DNA of 57,519 nt from Deltaproteobacteria bacterium (GTDB lineage: Bacteria > Myxococcota_A > Polyangia > Polyangiales > Sandaracinaceae): positions 1 to 57,519 of the forward strand of contig JAFLCL010000024.1 of the NCBI GenBank assembly GCA_017303575.1, given 5' to 3'. Below are positions 1 to 7,842 of the stretch, piece by piece. Positions within the stretch are counted from its first letter, which is position 1, and each line of letters opens with the position of its first letter. The translations under genes were made by a program, and so were the position numbers. The notes below the pieces were generated by a model that saw only the letters and a program-made list of their open reading frames with translations, was not told the DNA's origin and ran no database searches.

Positions 1-2
1 TC

Positions 3-278
3 GCGGCCCTCGTCGCGGAGGATCCCTCGTGGACGGTCCGCCGCAGCGCGCTCCGTCGCCTGGCGTCGCTCCAGCCCGAGCCCGAGATCGTGGAGCGCTC
101 GGTCTCCTCGGGGCTGGCCGATCCGGCGGCGTTCGTGCGCAGCGCAGCGCTCGAGCTGGCCGAGGTACGCCTCGATCGGGGGACGCTCTGCGCACGGGTC
201 GCGACCGTCCTGAGCGATGCCGATCCCGTCGTCGCCGCGCGCGCTCGGGCCCTCACCGCCGAGCACTGCGTGCGCTGA
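3..278 (+). CDS. HEAT-repeat protein, C-terminal fragment
   Basis: The frame is open from the left edge, so only the last 91 residues are present. They read as alternating helices with the spacing of HEAT repeats, for example WTVRRSALRRLASL followed later by PAAFVRSAALELAEV and PVVAARARAL. HEAT repeats form solenoid scaffolds for protein-protein contacts, and the partner cannot be inferred here. GC-rich third positions support this frame. The full gene length and any N-terminal domain are outside the window. Confidence 0.7.
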   Translation, partial: AALVAEDPSWTVRRSALRRLASLQPEPEIVERSVSSGLADPAAFVRSAALELAEVRLDRGTLCARVATVLSDADPVVAARARALTAEHCVR

Positions 279-331
279 CCCTGCGCGCAGGTTGATCTGC
301 ACGAGGGGGGTGGCGTACAAGTCCGACCGAC

Positions 332-1384
332 GTGGAAGAGCGCATCGGCATTGCCTGTGGCGCCTGCGACACGTTCGCTCCCATCGGAGCCTCGTGGTGT
401 CCGGGCTGCGGACAGTCGCTGTGGGCCGGCTCGGCGTCCGGAGACGCTGCTGCGTCCGTCGCACTCGATGGCTCCACGGCAGAGACCCCGGCGGCGGCGT
501 TCGTCGTCGCCGAAGGAGACTTGACGAAAGGGCCGGAGGCGACGGAGCCTCCCCACTCGGTCGCGGCGCCCGTCGCGAACCCTCAGGAGGAATCCGTGGA
601 GCAGAGCCGGTTCTACATCTGCAGGGAGTGCAGCTCGCCCGTCCCGCCGGGGCACAAGTTCTGTGGCGCGTGCGGCACCACGGTCCCCGACGACGCGCTG
701 GAGCGGAAGGTCGAGTACTTCGGCACCATGCAGGCGCCCGGAAAGGCGCGGCTCATCCTCATCCGCGGCACCGACGGCGCGGACGGTCTCAGCTACCTCC
801 TCCAGGGCACCGAGCACGTGGCGGGTCGCACCGACGCTCAGATCCCGTTCCCGAACGACGCGTGGATCAGCCCGCGCCACGCGAACTTCATCTACCGCGG
901 CGACAAGCTCGTCGTGCGCGACGAGGGCAGCCTCAACGGCGTCTACGTGCGCGTGCGCGGTCAGGCGCAGGTCCAGCCGGGCGAGCAGTTCCTCTGCGGC
1001 GAGCAGGTCTTCCGCATCGACCTGACCCCCAAGGACAGCTCGGGCCCCGAGCCGGATCAGACCTACTTCTACTCCTCGCCCAAGCGTCCGAGCGCGTTCC
1101 GCGTGGTGCAGGTGCTGCGCGGCGGCACCGACGGCATGCTGCACACGGCGCGCGAGAGCGCCGTGCAGATCGGCCGCGAGGACAACGAGATGAACTTCCC
1201 GGACGACATCTTCATGTCGGGGCGCCACGCGCGCATCGATCAGAACGGTGACGGGAGCTTCACCCTCCACGACCTCGGATCGCGCAACGGCACGTACGTT
1301 CGCATCCACGGCGAGCGCGAGCTCGCGCACGGCGACTACCTGTTCATCGGCCAGCAGCTCCTGCGCGTCGAACAGACCAATTAG
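332..1384 (+). CDS. Double zinc-ribbon, double FHA-domain protein
   Basis: This 350-residue protein starts at a GTG and has two Cys4 ribbons (CGAC then CPGC near residues 9-28; CREC then CGAC near 90-112). Two forkhead-associated domains follow. The first carries GR, ISPRHA and SLNGVY; the second carries IGRE, MSGRHA and GSRNGTY. FHA domains bind phosphothreonine peptides, so the protein is likely an adaptor in Ser/Thr kinase signalling, which is abundant in Myxococcota. No membrane segment is seen, so it is probably cytoplasmic. It almost abuts the following TPR gene, suggesting co-transcription. The client kinase is not visible here. Confidence 0.88.
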   Translation: MEERIGIACGACDTFAPIGASWCPGCGQSLWAGSASGDAAASVALDGSTAETPAAAFVVAEGDLTKGPEATEPPHSVAAPVANPQEESVEQSRFYICRECSSPVPPGHKFCGACGTTVPDDALERKVEYFGTMQAPGKARLILIRGTDGADGLSYLLQGTEHVAGRTDAQIPFPNDAWISPRHANFIYRGDKLVVRDEGSLNGVYVRVRGQAQVQPGEQFLCGEQVFRIDLTPKDSSGPEPDQTYFYSSPKRPSAFRVVQVLRGGTDGMLHTARESAVQIGREDNEMNFPDDIFMSGRHARIDQNGDGSFTLHDLGSRNGTYVRIHGERELAHGDYLFIGQQLLRVEQTN

Positions 1385-1395
1385 TGCGAGGCAGC

Positions 1396-2388
1396 ATGAA
1401 GTCGATCGTCGCTCTCCTCACCGTCGCATTCCTCTCGCTCGGCTTCGTGGCTTCGCGCGCCGAGGCACAGGCCGCAGCTCCGACGGCAGAGCAGCGCGCG
1501 CGTGCGCGCGAGGCGTACACGCGGGGGCAGCAGCTCTTCGACGCTGGCCAGTTCGAGCAGGCGCAGGCCTCGTTCGAGGAGGCCTACGTCCAGGTGCCGA
1601 ACCCCGTGGTGCTGCTCGGTGTGGCCTCGGCGCAGGAGCGTCGTGGGCTTCGTGCCGAGGCGCGCGTGACGCTCGAGCGCTACCTGCGCGAGCTCCCGAC
1701 GGCGCGTGATCGTGCGTCGATCGAGGCGCGCATCGCAGCTCTGCCCGCCACGCCCGCGACGACCGGCTCGACCACAACAACCACGGGCACCGGCACGACG
1801 ACTACGGGCACCGGCACGGCGACCACGGGCACCGGCACGGCGACCACGGGCACCACGACGACGACGACGTCTTCGACGACGACGACGACGGGCACGGCCA
1901 CGACCGTCCCCACGCGTGTCGAGACGACGACGACCACGACGACGACGGCCCAGACGCCCGTCGAGACGCCGACGGAGACCGTCGTCGAGACGGCGGTCGA
2001 AGCCGAGGCCGAGGCCGAGACCGAAGAAGAGGTCGCGCCCGTCGAGACGCCCGCTGCCCCGGCCGGTCCGTCCACCGCGGTCTGGGTGCTCACCGCCGTC
2101 GGCGCTGTCGGCCTCGTCGCGGGCACCGTCTTCGGCTTCATGGCGCTCTCGCGTCAGAGCGACTTCGACGCTGCACCTTCGCTCGGCGCGGCCGACGAGG
2201 GCGAGGCCTTCGCGCTCGTCGCCGACATCTCGTTCGGTGTCGCGCTGGCAGGCGGCATCGCCGCGATCGTGCTCTACGCGACCGAGGGCTCGGGGGCCGC
2301 GGACGAGACGGACGACGCGACCGCGTTCCAGCTGGTGCCGACCGTCAGCCCGCAGGGCGGCGGGGTCGTCGCGCTCGGCCGGTTCTGA
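1396..2388 (+). CDS. Secreted/membrane TPR protein with Thr-rich linker
   Basis: It starts at the ATG preceded by GAGG; an in-frame GTG lies 12 bases earlier. Residues 1-25 form a signal peptide ending at AEAQA. TPR-like helices follow (about residues 30-110, with REAYTRGQQLFDAGQFEQA). Then comes a Thr/Gly low-complexity linker encoded by short tandem repeats near 1775-1925, a Glu/Ala stretch, and two hydrophobic segments (near WVLTAVGAVGLVAG and FGVALAGGIAAIVLY). The same architecture recurs at 51552-52325, so the two are probably paralogues. Function unknown; periplasmic or inner-membrane scaffold is an inference. Confidence 0.8.
   Translation: MKSIVALLTVAFLSLGFVASRAEAQAAAPTAEQRARAREAYTRGQQLFDAGQFEQAQASFEEAYVQVPNPVVLLGVASAQERRGLRAEARVTLERYLRELPTARDRASIEARIAALPATPATTGSTTTTTGTGTTTTGTGTATTGTGTATTGTTTTTTSSTTTTTGTATTVPTRVETTTTTTTTAQTPVETPTETVVETAVEAEAEAETEEEVAPVETPAAPAGPSTAVWVLTAVGAVGLVAGTVFGFMALSRQSDFDAAPSLGAADEGEAFALVADISFGVALAGGIAAIVLYATEGSGAADETDDATAFQLVPTVSPQGGGVVALGRF
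1775..1925 (+). repeat. Low-complexity Thr-codon repeat tract
   Basis: ACC/ACG/GGC codons are arranged in imperfect tandem units of about 18 bases (core ACGGGCACCGGCACG), followed by runs of ACG. The tract encodes the Thr/Gly linker of the surrounding TPR protein. Such tracts change length easily by slippage in whole codons. Confidence 0.75.
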
Positions 2389-2410
2389 GGAACGGCCGGG
2401 CCAGCCGCCC

Positions 2411-2971
2411 ATGGCCGACTCGGGCGAGCCAGCGATCTACGGCGCAGTCATCGCGCAGACGCGTACGGCCCTGATCGAGGTCGTGGGCCGCGAGGCCTAC
2501 GATCGTGCGCTGGCGACGATGCTTCCCGCCGACGCCGAGGCGTACTCGCAGGCCAACGCGCTCGACTGGGTGCCGGTGCGTGTGATCGAGGGCGTCGCAC
2601 GTGCCTGTGGCGAGGTGACCGGTCGCGACTGGCAAGCGCTCAACGACGAGGTCTCGCGCCTCGGATCGCGACGCGCGTTCGGCACCGTCTGGCGTGTGTT
2701 CCTCCGCTTCACCTCGGACGAAGCGCTGATGACCCGCGGGCCCACCCTCTTCGGCAAGACCTACAGCCACGGCCGCGTGCACCTCGAGTTCTCCGAGCAC
2801 TGCAGCGCGCGGGTCGCGCTCGAGTGGCCCAACCCACCGGACCTCGTCGTGCGCACGCTTCGTATCGCGATCGAAGAGCTCCTCCTCGCAGGAGCCCGGT
2901 CGCGCGTGCGTGTGAACGTCGAGCGATCCGCGCGCGGCGCTGTCTACCACTGCGCTTGGAGCTTCGACTGA
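2411..2971 (+). CDS. Hypothetical 186-aa protein, possibly DUF2378-like
   Basis: The ATG at 2411 gives a compact alpha/beta protein beginning MADSGEPAIYG. The open frame runs much further upstream, but that part is a shadow of the preceding gene. Length and layout (a helical N-terminal half, then GPTLFGKTYSHG and a beta-rich C-terminal half ending in VYHCAWSFD) recall the Myxococcales-restricted DUF2378/TIGR02265 family, but no diagnostic motif was confirmed by eye. No signal peptide or membrane segment is seen. It is convergent with the MBOAT gene downstream. Confidence 0.65.
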   Translation: MADSGEPAIYGAVIAQTRTALIEVVGREAYDRALATMLPADAEAYSQANALDWVPVRVIEGVARACGEVTGRDWQALNDEVSRLGSRRAFGTVWRVFLRFTSDEALMTRGPTLFGKTYSHGRVHLEFSEHCSARVALEWPNPPDLVVRTLRIAIEELLLAGARSRVRVNVERSARGAVYHCAWSFD

Positions 2972-2987
2972 TCACGACGCGTCCCGG

Positions 2988-3896
2988 TCAGGGCACGCCG
3001 AACATCGCGAGCATCGGTCCCACGAAGAGCCAGCTCGGTCCCGCCACGACGCCGATCGTCCAAGCACGCTGGACCGGCGTGGGCCAGCGCGCGATCGGCA
3101 GCGCGCCCTCGAGCAACACCACGGCGCCCTGCGACACGAAGTACACGCCCATCGTGAGCGCATGCGCGACATCCAGCGCAGCGAGCGTCATGAACGCGTG
3201 GAGGAGCACGCTGAACGAGAACGCTGCGATCAGCGCGAGTCGCGGCGACCGCGTGCGTCGCGTCACGGGGAGGAACACGTGGCGCCGCAGCCACGAGCTC
3301 ACCACGCGGTTCCATCGCTCGCCCCAGTGCTCGGAAGCGCTCTTGGCGAGGATCGGATCGCGCTGCATCGGATCGACGTCGAGCCCGAACGCCGCGAGCA
3401 CCGCGCGCGCGAGGCTCGCCGCCACGTCGAGGTAGCCGTACGCGATCATCACGCCGCCCAGCCATCGCAGAGGCCAGCGCGCAGGCAGGGACGCGGGCGC
3501 GAGCCACACGAGCGCCGCACCGATCGCGAGCACGCTCGCGTGCACCGCCGCGCGCGCGAGCGATTCCTTCGCGATGCGCGGCTTCGCGTGCGCGAGCGAG
3601 GGGCCATCGACGGGCAGCACGAACAGGATCGCGCGTGGAAGGATGGGGGGCTGTGTCGCGCGCGACGACTCGACCCATCGCATCAGCGCGAGCATCCCGC
3701 CGAGCGCAGCCAGCCCGCGCGCGAGCATCTCCTCGCGGGGCGCGAAGAACGGCATCCCGAGCAGCGCCACGACGCCGAGGCCCGAGAGCGCACGACGCGC
3801 GCGGCTCCGCCCATCGCCGAACGTCGCGCCCGCGATCATCCCCACGAGCGCCCACGCCACGATCAGCGCGACGCCCGGCAGACCGAGGCGCAGCAT
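2988..3896 (-). CDS. MBOAT-family acyltransferase, wax-synthase-like
   Basis: This 302-residue protein has about eight hydrophobic segments. It carries SEHWGERWN (residues 188-196), which resembles the FWGRRW motif of plant-type wax synthases. A conserved-type histidine sits in LLHAF (H233), inside a hydrophobic helix, as expected for the MBOAT catalytic His. Members transfer fatty-acyl groups from acyl-CoA to lipid alcohols or other acceptors in the membrane. Five bases separate it from the upstream GNAT acetyltransferase gene, suggesting co-transcription. The substrate is unknown. Confidence 0.78.
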   Translation of the reverse strand: MLRLGLPGVALIVAWALVGMIAGATFGDGRSRARRALSGLGVVALLGMPFFAPREEMLARGLAALGGMLALMRWVESSRATQPPILPRAILFVLPVDGPSLAHAKPRIAKESLARAAVHASVLAIGAALVWLAPASLPARWPLRWLGGVMIAYGYLDVAASLARAVLAAFGLDVDPMQRDPILAKSASEHWGERWNRVVSSWLRRHVFLPVTRRTRSPRLALIAAFSFSVLLHAFMTLAALDVAHALTMGVYFVSQGAVVLLEGALPIARWPTPVQRAWTIGVVAGPSWLFVGPMLAMFGVP

Positions 3897-3901
3897 GGCC
3901 G

Positions 3902-4561
3902 TCAGCTCGCGCGCGGCTCGCGTCGCATCGTCCAGCCGGTGGGGATGCCGCGCAGCGTCTCGTCGCTGAGGACCTCGAAGCCGAGGCATCGGTAGTAGTC
4001 GACGTTGCTCTTCTTGTGGGTCACGAGCACCACGCCCACGGCCTCGCGATCCGCGCGCTCGAGCATGCTCGCGACGAGCGTCTTGCCCAGGCCCTTGCCC
4101 TGCGCCGCAGGATCGACGCCGAGCAGATCGAGGTACCAGCTCGGCGTGGCGAGGTGCTTGGCGAAGCGCTTGGCGAGATCCTCTTCGCGCCACAGCTCGC
4201 GCGCCGTGCCGCCGACACCGAGGAAGAACGGCGCCTCCCAGCCGCCGATCTTCAGCTGGTGGATCGTCGATCCCAGCGGGCTCACGCCCGGCGGCACCCA
4301 GAACGATCCGCCGAGCACGCGCCCGCCCTCGCACGCGACGAAGCCGATGCCGTGTGCGATGGCGAGACGCACGCCTTGCCGCATGCACCACTGGCTGCCG
4401 CGGAGGTCCCGCTTGCCGAGCAGGTACTGGATCGCCGGATCGTCGGCGAACGCGGCCCCCAGCGCGCGCGCGGTCTCCGCCTCGTGTCGCCCCGCGTCGT
4501 ACGGAAGGATCTCCACAGCCACGCGGCGACGCTCGCACACGCGCCGGTCCAGGTCCATCAT
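3902..4561 (-). CDS. GNAT-family N-acetyltransferase
   Basis: The acetyl-CoA binding signature is present as a GVDPAAQGKGLGK stretch, followed by the helix LVASMLERA and the later YYRCLGFEVL segment typical of GNAT C-termini. The N-terminal part (AFADDPAIQYLL) matches the common alpha1-alpha2 region. The start is uncertain: ATG at 4561 or 4558 (GAGG lies upstream), or GTG at 4516. The longer open frame to 4903 is antisense to another gene. The family acetylates amines on small molecules or proteins; the substrate is unknown. It sits directly upstream of the MBOAT gene on the same strand. Confidence 0.85.
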   Translation of the reverse strand: MMDLDRRVCERRRVAVEILPYDAGRHEAETARALGAAFADDPAIQYLLGKRDLRGSQWCMRQGVRLAIAHGIGFVACEGGRVLGGSFWVPPGVSPLGSTIHQLKIGGWEAPFFLGVGGTARELWREEDLAKRFAKHLATPSWYLDLLGVDPAAQGKGLGKTLVASMLERADREAVGVVLVTHKKSNVDYYRCLGFEVLSDETLRGIPTGWTMRREPRAS

Positions 4562-4568
4562 CGACACG

Positions 4569-4934
4569 ATGGCCTCGAGCCCGCCACGCTCCTCCGACAC
4601 CACCGAGCTCACGCCTCGCGCGAGCACGCCGGACGACGTGATCCTCCCGCACGCGCGCACGGAGGACGGCGAGGGCTTGCACGTCCTGCGCAAGCGGGGT
4701 GACGTCGTCGAGGCAGGCACGATCCGCGCGATGCGCGAAGGACAGCCGCTCCACGGTGAGCTCGTCTCGCTCGCGCACCGTGAAGGGACACCGCTGTTCG
4801 ACGTGTCGGTGCTGCACGATGCGCGTCCCGCGAGCGCGAGAGGCCGCCCGCCCAAGGTCGCGACGCGCGCCTTCCGCGACGGCTGGGATCGCATCTTCTC
4901 CAAGGAAGACCCAGGCGACGAGGAGCCCAGCTGA
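4569..4934 (+). CDS. Hypothetical 121-aa protein
   Basis: The C-terminal two thirds (LHVLRKRGDVVEAG through LAHREGTPLFDVSVL) reads as a small beta-rich soluble protein with good third-position GC. I do not recognise the family. The stop codon overlaps the start of the next gene (TGATG at 4932-4936), which implies translational coupling. The ATG at 4569 lies only 8 bases from the start proposed for the divergent GNAT gene and has no clear ribosome site, so the true start may be the in-frame GTG at 4640. Confidence 0.6.
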   Translation: MASSPPRSSDTTELTPRASTPDDVILPHARTEDGEGLHVLRKRGDVVEAGTIRAMREGQPLHGELVSLAHREGTPLFDVSVLHDARPASARGRPPKVATRAFRDGWDRIFSKEDPGDEEPS

Positions 4935-5233
4935 TGTTCAAGAAGCGTCCGCGCACCGAGCGACGCGCCAATGATCGCGAGGTCGCCAAGCTGATCGAGT
5001 CACGCGAGAAGCTCGCCGCGCTCGAGCCCGGCGGTCACCCCTCGCGCCCGCTCGAGGTCCCCACAGCGTCGGTCATCGAGGTGCGCGCGACCTCGCTCCG
5101 CTGCCTCGCGTGTGATGGCGAGCTCCGCGTGCACGAGCACCGCGCCAAACACGACCTCCGCGAGGTGGAGCTCGCCTGCAAGACCTGCGGCCGCAAGCGC
5201 ACGCTGTACGTCCGCGTCTCTCTGCCCTCCTGA
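4934..5233 (+). CDS. Small zinc-ribbon protein
   Basis: This 99-residue protein has a basic N-terminus (MFKKRPRTERR) and a C-terminal Cys4 ribbon: CLAC near residues 57-60 and CKTC near 83-86, with HEHRAKHD between them. It looks like a metal-binding, possibly nucleic-acid- or protein-binding, cytoplasmic protein. It is translationally coupled to the upstream hypothetical gene. No specific family was recognised. Confidence 0.75.
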   Translation: MFKKRPRTERRANDREVAKLIESREKLAALEPGGHPSRPLEVPTASVIEVRATSLRCLACDGELRVHEHRAKHDLREVELACKTCGRKRTLYVRVSLPS

Positions 5234-5236
5234 TCC

Positions 5237-6664
5237 TCAGCTCGTGATCCACGTGCCGTGGAAGCCGAAGGGCACGCGGCGGGGCATCCACACCTTCGCG
5301 ATCGGGCCCGCCTCCACGCGGGTCGCGTCGAGCACGGCCAGGTAGCTGCGCGCGCGGCTCGCGTCGAAGACCATGCTGACGAGGTAGCCGTCGTCCTCTG
5401 CGTCGCCGAACGGCACGAAGAGCGCCTCGTCGGGCTGGTGTCCCGCGGGCGCGAGCCACTCGGTCGTCGCGCCGCTCGCGCGGTCGTGCTTGGTGATCGA
5501 GAGCGGCTGCGCGATGACCGCGGTGCTCATCGGATCGAAGCCGAGCGAGTACGCGACGCGGTGCTCGCGGCCGACCTTGCGGAGATCGATCTGCGGGAAG
5601 TCGACCGAGCGCTCGAACAGCTGCGACTCGCTCGAGGTGCCGGTCTCCGGATCGAGCGTCCAGCGCCACGGGCGCGGCGTGCCCGATGCGTCCGAGATGC
5701 TCGTCTCCCACAGCGAATTCAGCCGACAGCCCTCGACGACGACCTTCCCATCGCTCGTCTCGTACGCGTTGAACGAGTGGAACATGAAGCAGAGGTCGAT
5801 CTCGAACCAACGCACCGTCGGATCGCTGCCGTCACGGCGAAGCAGGCCGATGCGCGCGCCTGCCTCGGGCGCCCAGCGGAAGGGAAAGCCCGCCGCGAGC
5901 TGCGCGGTGTCGAAGTGGATCGGTAGATCGAAGATCACCGCCCAGCGCTCGGTGATCTGGAAGTCGTGCATCATCGAGCTGTGATCGATGTCGACCTCGA
6001 GGCTCGACACGAGCGCGCCCGTCGCGTCGACCACGTGGTAGGTGAGGAAGGGCGCGAACGGCGCGTAGCCGATGAAGAACATCTGGCCCGTCGCGGCATC
6101 GATCTTCGGGTGCGCCGACATCGGACGACGCAGCGCGCCGCCGAAGTCGTACTCACCGCGCGTTGCGAGCGTCACCGGATCGATCTCGTGCGGCACAGCC
6201 ACCTCGTAGAGCGCGAGCAGCTTGCCAGCGTGCGTCCTGATCGACGTGTTCGCGCGGTTGGCTCCGAGGTTGTCGGGCATGCCGTTACGCAGCGCGAGCG
6301 TGTCGATGAAGCGGTTGCGATAGGAGAGCGCGCGCCCGGCGGCGAGCTGGACGCCGTGCAGCATTCCGTCGCCCGTGAACCAGTGGAGCGACTCGCTCGC
6401 CGCGGGGTTCGAGCCGTTGCGCACGAGCGTGCCCGTGAGCTCGGGCGGCAGCGATCCTTCGACCTCGAGATCGAACGCCTCGATCTCGTCGAGGACGGGC
6501 GCGTAGTTGTCGCTCAGCCACCAACGGCCCATCGGATCCTGCGGCAGCTCGGGCACCGGCTCCGAGACGCAGCCGCCGAAGGCGTGCGCGAACAGGTACG
6601 AGGCGCCAGAGGCGCTCGCGAGGCGAAGGAGCTCACGTCGGCCGAGATCACGTCGGTTCGTCAT
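5237..6664 (-). CDS. Carotenoid-cleavage-oxygenase-family protein with Tat-like lipoprotein signal
   Basis: The 475-residue sequence matches the RPE65/carotenoid oxygenase fold. It has TLVRNGSNP and WFTGDGMLHG near the N-terminus, and four spaced histidine motifs suited to bind the non-haem Fe(II): SAHPK, MMHDF, FMFHSFNAYE and the C-terminal GFHGTW. These enzymes cleave a double bond of carotenoids, apocarotenoids or stilbenes with O2. The N-terminus has twin arginines (RRELLRL) and a hydrophobic stretch ending in FGGC, so it may be Tat-exported and lipidated. The lipoprotein gene 11 bases upstream probably shares its operon. Confidence 0.85.
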   Translation of the reverse strand: MTNRRDLGRRELLRLASASGASYLFAHAFGGCVSEPVPELPQDPMGRWWLSDNYAPVLDEIEAFDLEVEGSLPPELTGTLVRNGSNPAASESLHWFTGDGMLHGVQLAAGRALSYRNRFIDTLALRNGMPDNLGANRANTSIRTHAGKLLALYEVAVPHEIDPVTLATRGEYDFGGALRRPMSAHPKIDAATGQMFFIGYAPFAPFLTYHVVDATGALVSSLEVDIDHSSMMHDFQITERWAVIFDLPIHFDTAQLAAGFPFRWAPEAGARIGLLRRDGSDPTVRWFEIDLCFMFHSFNAYETSDGKVVVEGCRLNSLWETSISDASGTPRPWRWTLDPETGTSSESQLFERSVDFPQIDLRKVGREHRVAYSLGFDPMSTAVIAQPLSITKHDRASGATTEWLAPAGHQPDEALFVPFGDAEDDGYLVSMVFDASRARSYLAVLDATRVEAGPIAKVWMPRRVPFGFHGTWITS

Positions 6665-6675
6665 CGCGCCGCCTC

Positions 6676-7290
6676 TCAGAACGGGAGGTTGAGGTTGAGG
6701 TCGAGATCGAGCGCGACGGGCGTCTCGTCCGCGATCGTGACCGACACCGAGCTGAAGCCGTCGAGCGCGACGAGGTCGCCGCGATCGGGCCCCGCGGTCG
6801 CCGGGCTCGAGGGATCGACGGTGCCGTTGTCGTCGAGGAACGCCGTCACGTAGTAGGGCTCGCTGCGCGGCGGGATGCCCTGCACCTCGTAGGGCACGCG
6901 CGCGTCGGCGCCGCTCATGTCGACGTCGTCGATGCGTGCGTTCGCGACGTTCACTGCACCGTCGCGATCCGTGACCGGATCGGAGGTGAAGACGGCCACG
7001 TAGAGGTGGCCGCGACCACCGGCGGCGGGCATCGCGCTTCGCGTCACGACGCCCTCGATCGAGCCCGCGCCCGCAGGGACCGCGCCATCGTGGTTCGCGT
7101 CGAGCCCGTGCACGAACACATCGGGCGACGGGGTGGACGCGTCGAGCGTCTCCGCCACGAACGCATCGGCAGTTGGTGTCGCGGCGGCGTCCGGCGTCGC
7201 ATCGCCCCCACCGCAGCCGAGCTGCGCCAAGGTGCCGAGGACGACGAGGCACGCCGAGCCGAGGCGTGGTGCACGAGAGAGCGCCTTCAT
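6676..7290 (-). CDS. Lipoprotein with Asp/Ala-rich linker
   Basis: This 204-residue protein has a signal peptide ending in the lipobox LAQLGC. An Asp/Ala/Thr-rich linker follows, then a beta-rich domain with Ca-site-like acidic runs (GLDANHDGAVPAG, FLDDNGTVDP). The terminal segment alternates D/N and L (LDLDLNLNLPF). It lies immediately upstream of the carotenoid-oxygenase-type gene on the same strand, so the two may act at the same membrane surface. No enzymatic motif is seen. Confidence 0.78.
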   Translation of the reverse strand: MKALSRAPRLGSACLVVLGTLAQLGCGGGDATPDAAATPTADAFVAETLDASTPSPDVFVHGLDANHDGAVPAGAGSIEGVVTRSAMPAAGGRGHLYVAVFTSDPVTDRDGAVNVANARIDDVDMSGADARVPYEVQGIPPRSEPYYVTAFLDDNGTVDPSSPATAGPDRGDLVALDGFSSVSVTIADETPVALDLDLNLNLPF

Positions 7291-7470
7291 CGCGACCTCG
7301 TACCCGAGCGCGCGTGTCGCTGGCAAAAGAGAAAGCAGCGCGCGGTCCGCGGGCGAGAGCTTGCGCACGCTCGCCGCACCGAGCAGCGGTGGGCGACCTC
7401 GCGGGTCACGAAGTCGTCTGTAGGGAAGCCCGCGTGAGCCGTCTCGCGGCGGCACGGGTACTCACTCGGC

Positions 7471-7833
7471 ATGCCGCGTCTGGTCCTGCTCGCCGCGCTC
7501 TTCGTGGGCTCGCTCGTGCCGCTCGCGTGCTCTGCCACGCACGGGCTCGAGGCCGAGCCGCCGGACGGCGTCGACGCCTCCGACGCGTTCGCGCGCGACG
7601 CCTCCGTGCTGATGCGGCCCGACGCGTGGACGAGCCTCGACGCGTGCGTGACTCCGCTCGGACCGGCACGCTGGGTGCCGGCTTCCAACGGCGAGTGTCT
7701 CGGTCTCGCGGAGCCCGGGTGCGTGACGTGCCACGCGCGCGACGGAGGCTTCGACATCCGGCCCATCGGCACCGCACCTCCGCCCAGCGTCACGCCCCTC
7801 GCCCCCGGCGCGTGCGGCCTCTGCGATCGGTGA
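7471..7833 (+). CDS. Small Cys-rich lipoprotein with one CxxCH motif
   Basis: This 120-residue protein has a signal peptide with the lipobox VPLAC (C20), an Asp-rich linker and a short Cys-containing domain. Residues 84-88 read CVTCH, the c-type haem attachment signature. No other cytochrome feature is clear, although one Met (M48) precedes it. Two more Cys occur as CGLC at the C-terminus. It could be a very small monohaem protein or a zinc-binding lipoprotein. It is convergent with the ApbE gene. Confidence 0.65.
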   Translation: MPRLVLLAALFVGSLVPLACSATHGLEAEPPDGVDASDAFARDASVLMRPDAWTSLDACVTPLGPARWVPASNGECLGLAEPGCVTCHARDGGFDIRPIGTAPPPSVTPLAPGACGLCDR

Positions 7834-7842
7834 GCTCACGCT

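Noticed and set aside
1384..1395. GTG 1384 as the start of the TPR gene
   Set aside because: ATG 1396 has GAGG in front and gives a better signal peptide.
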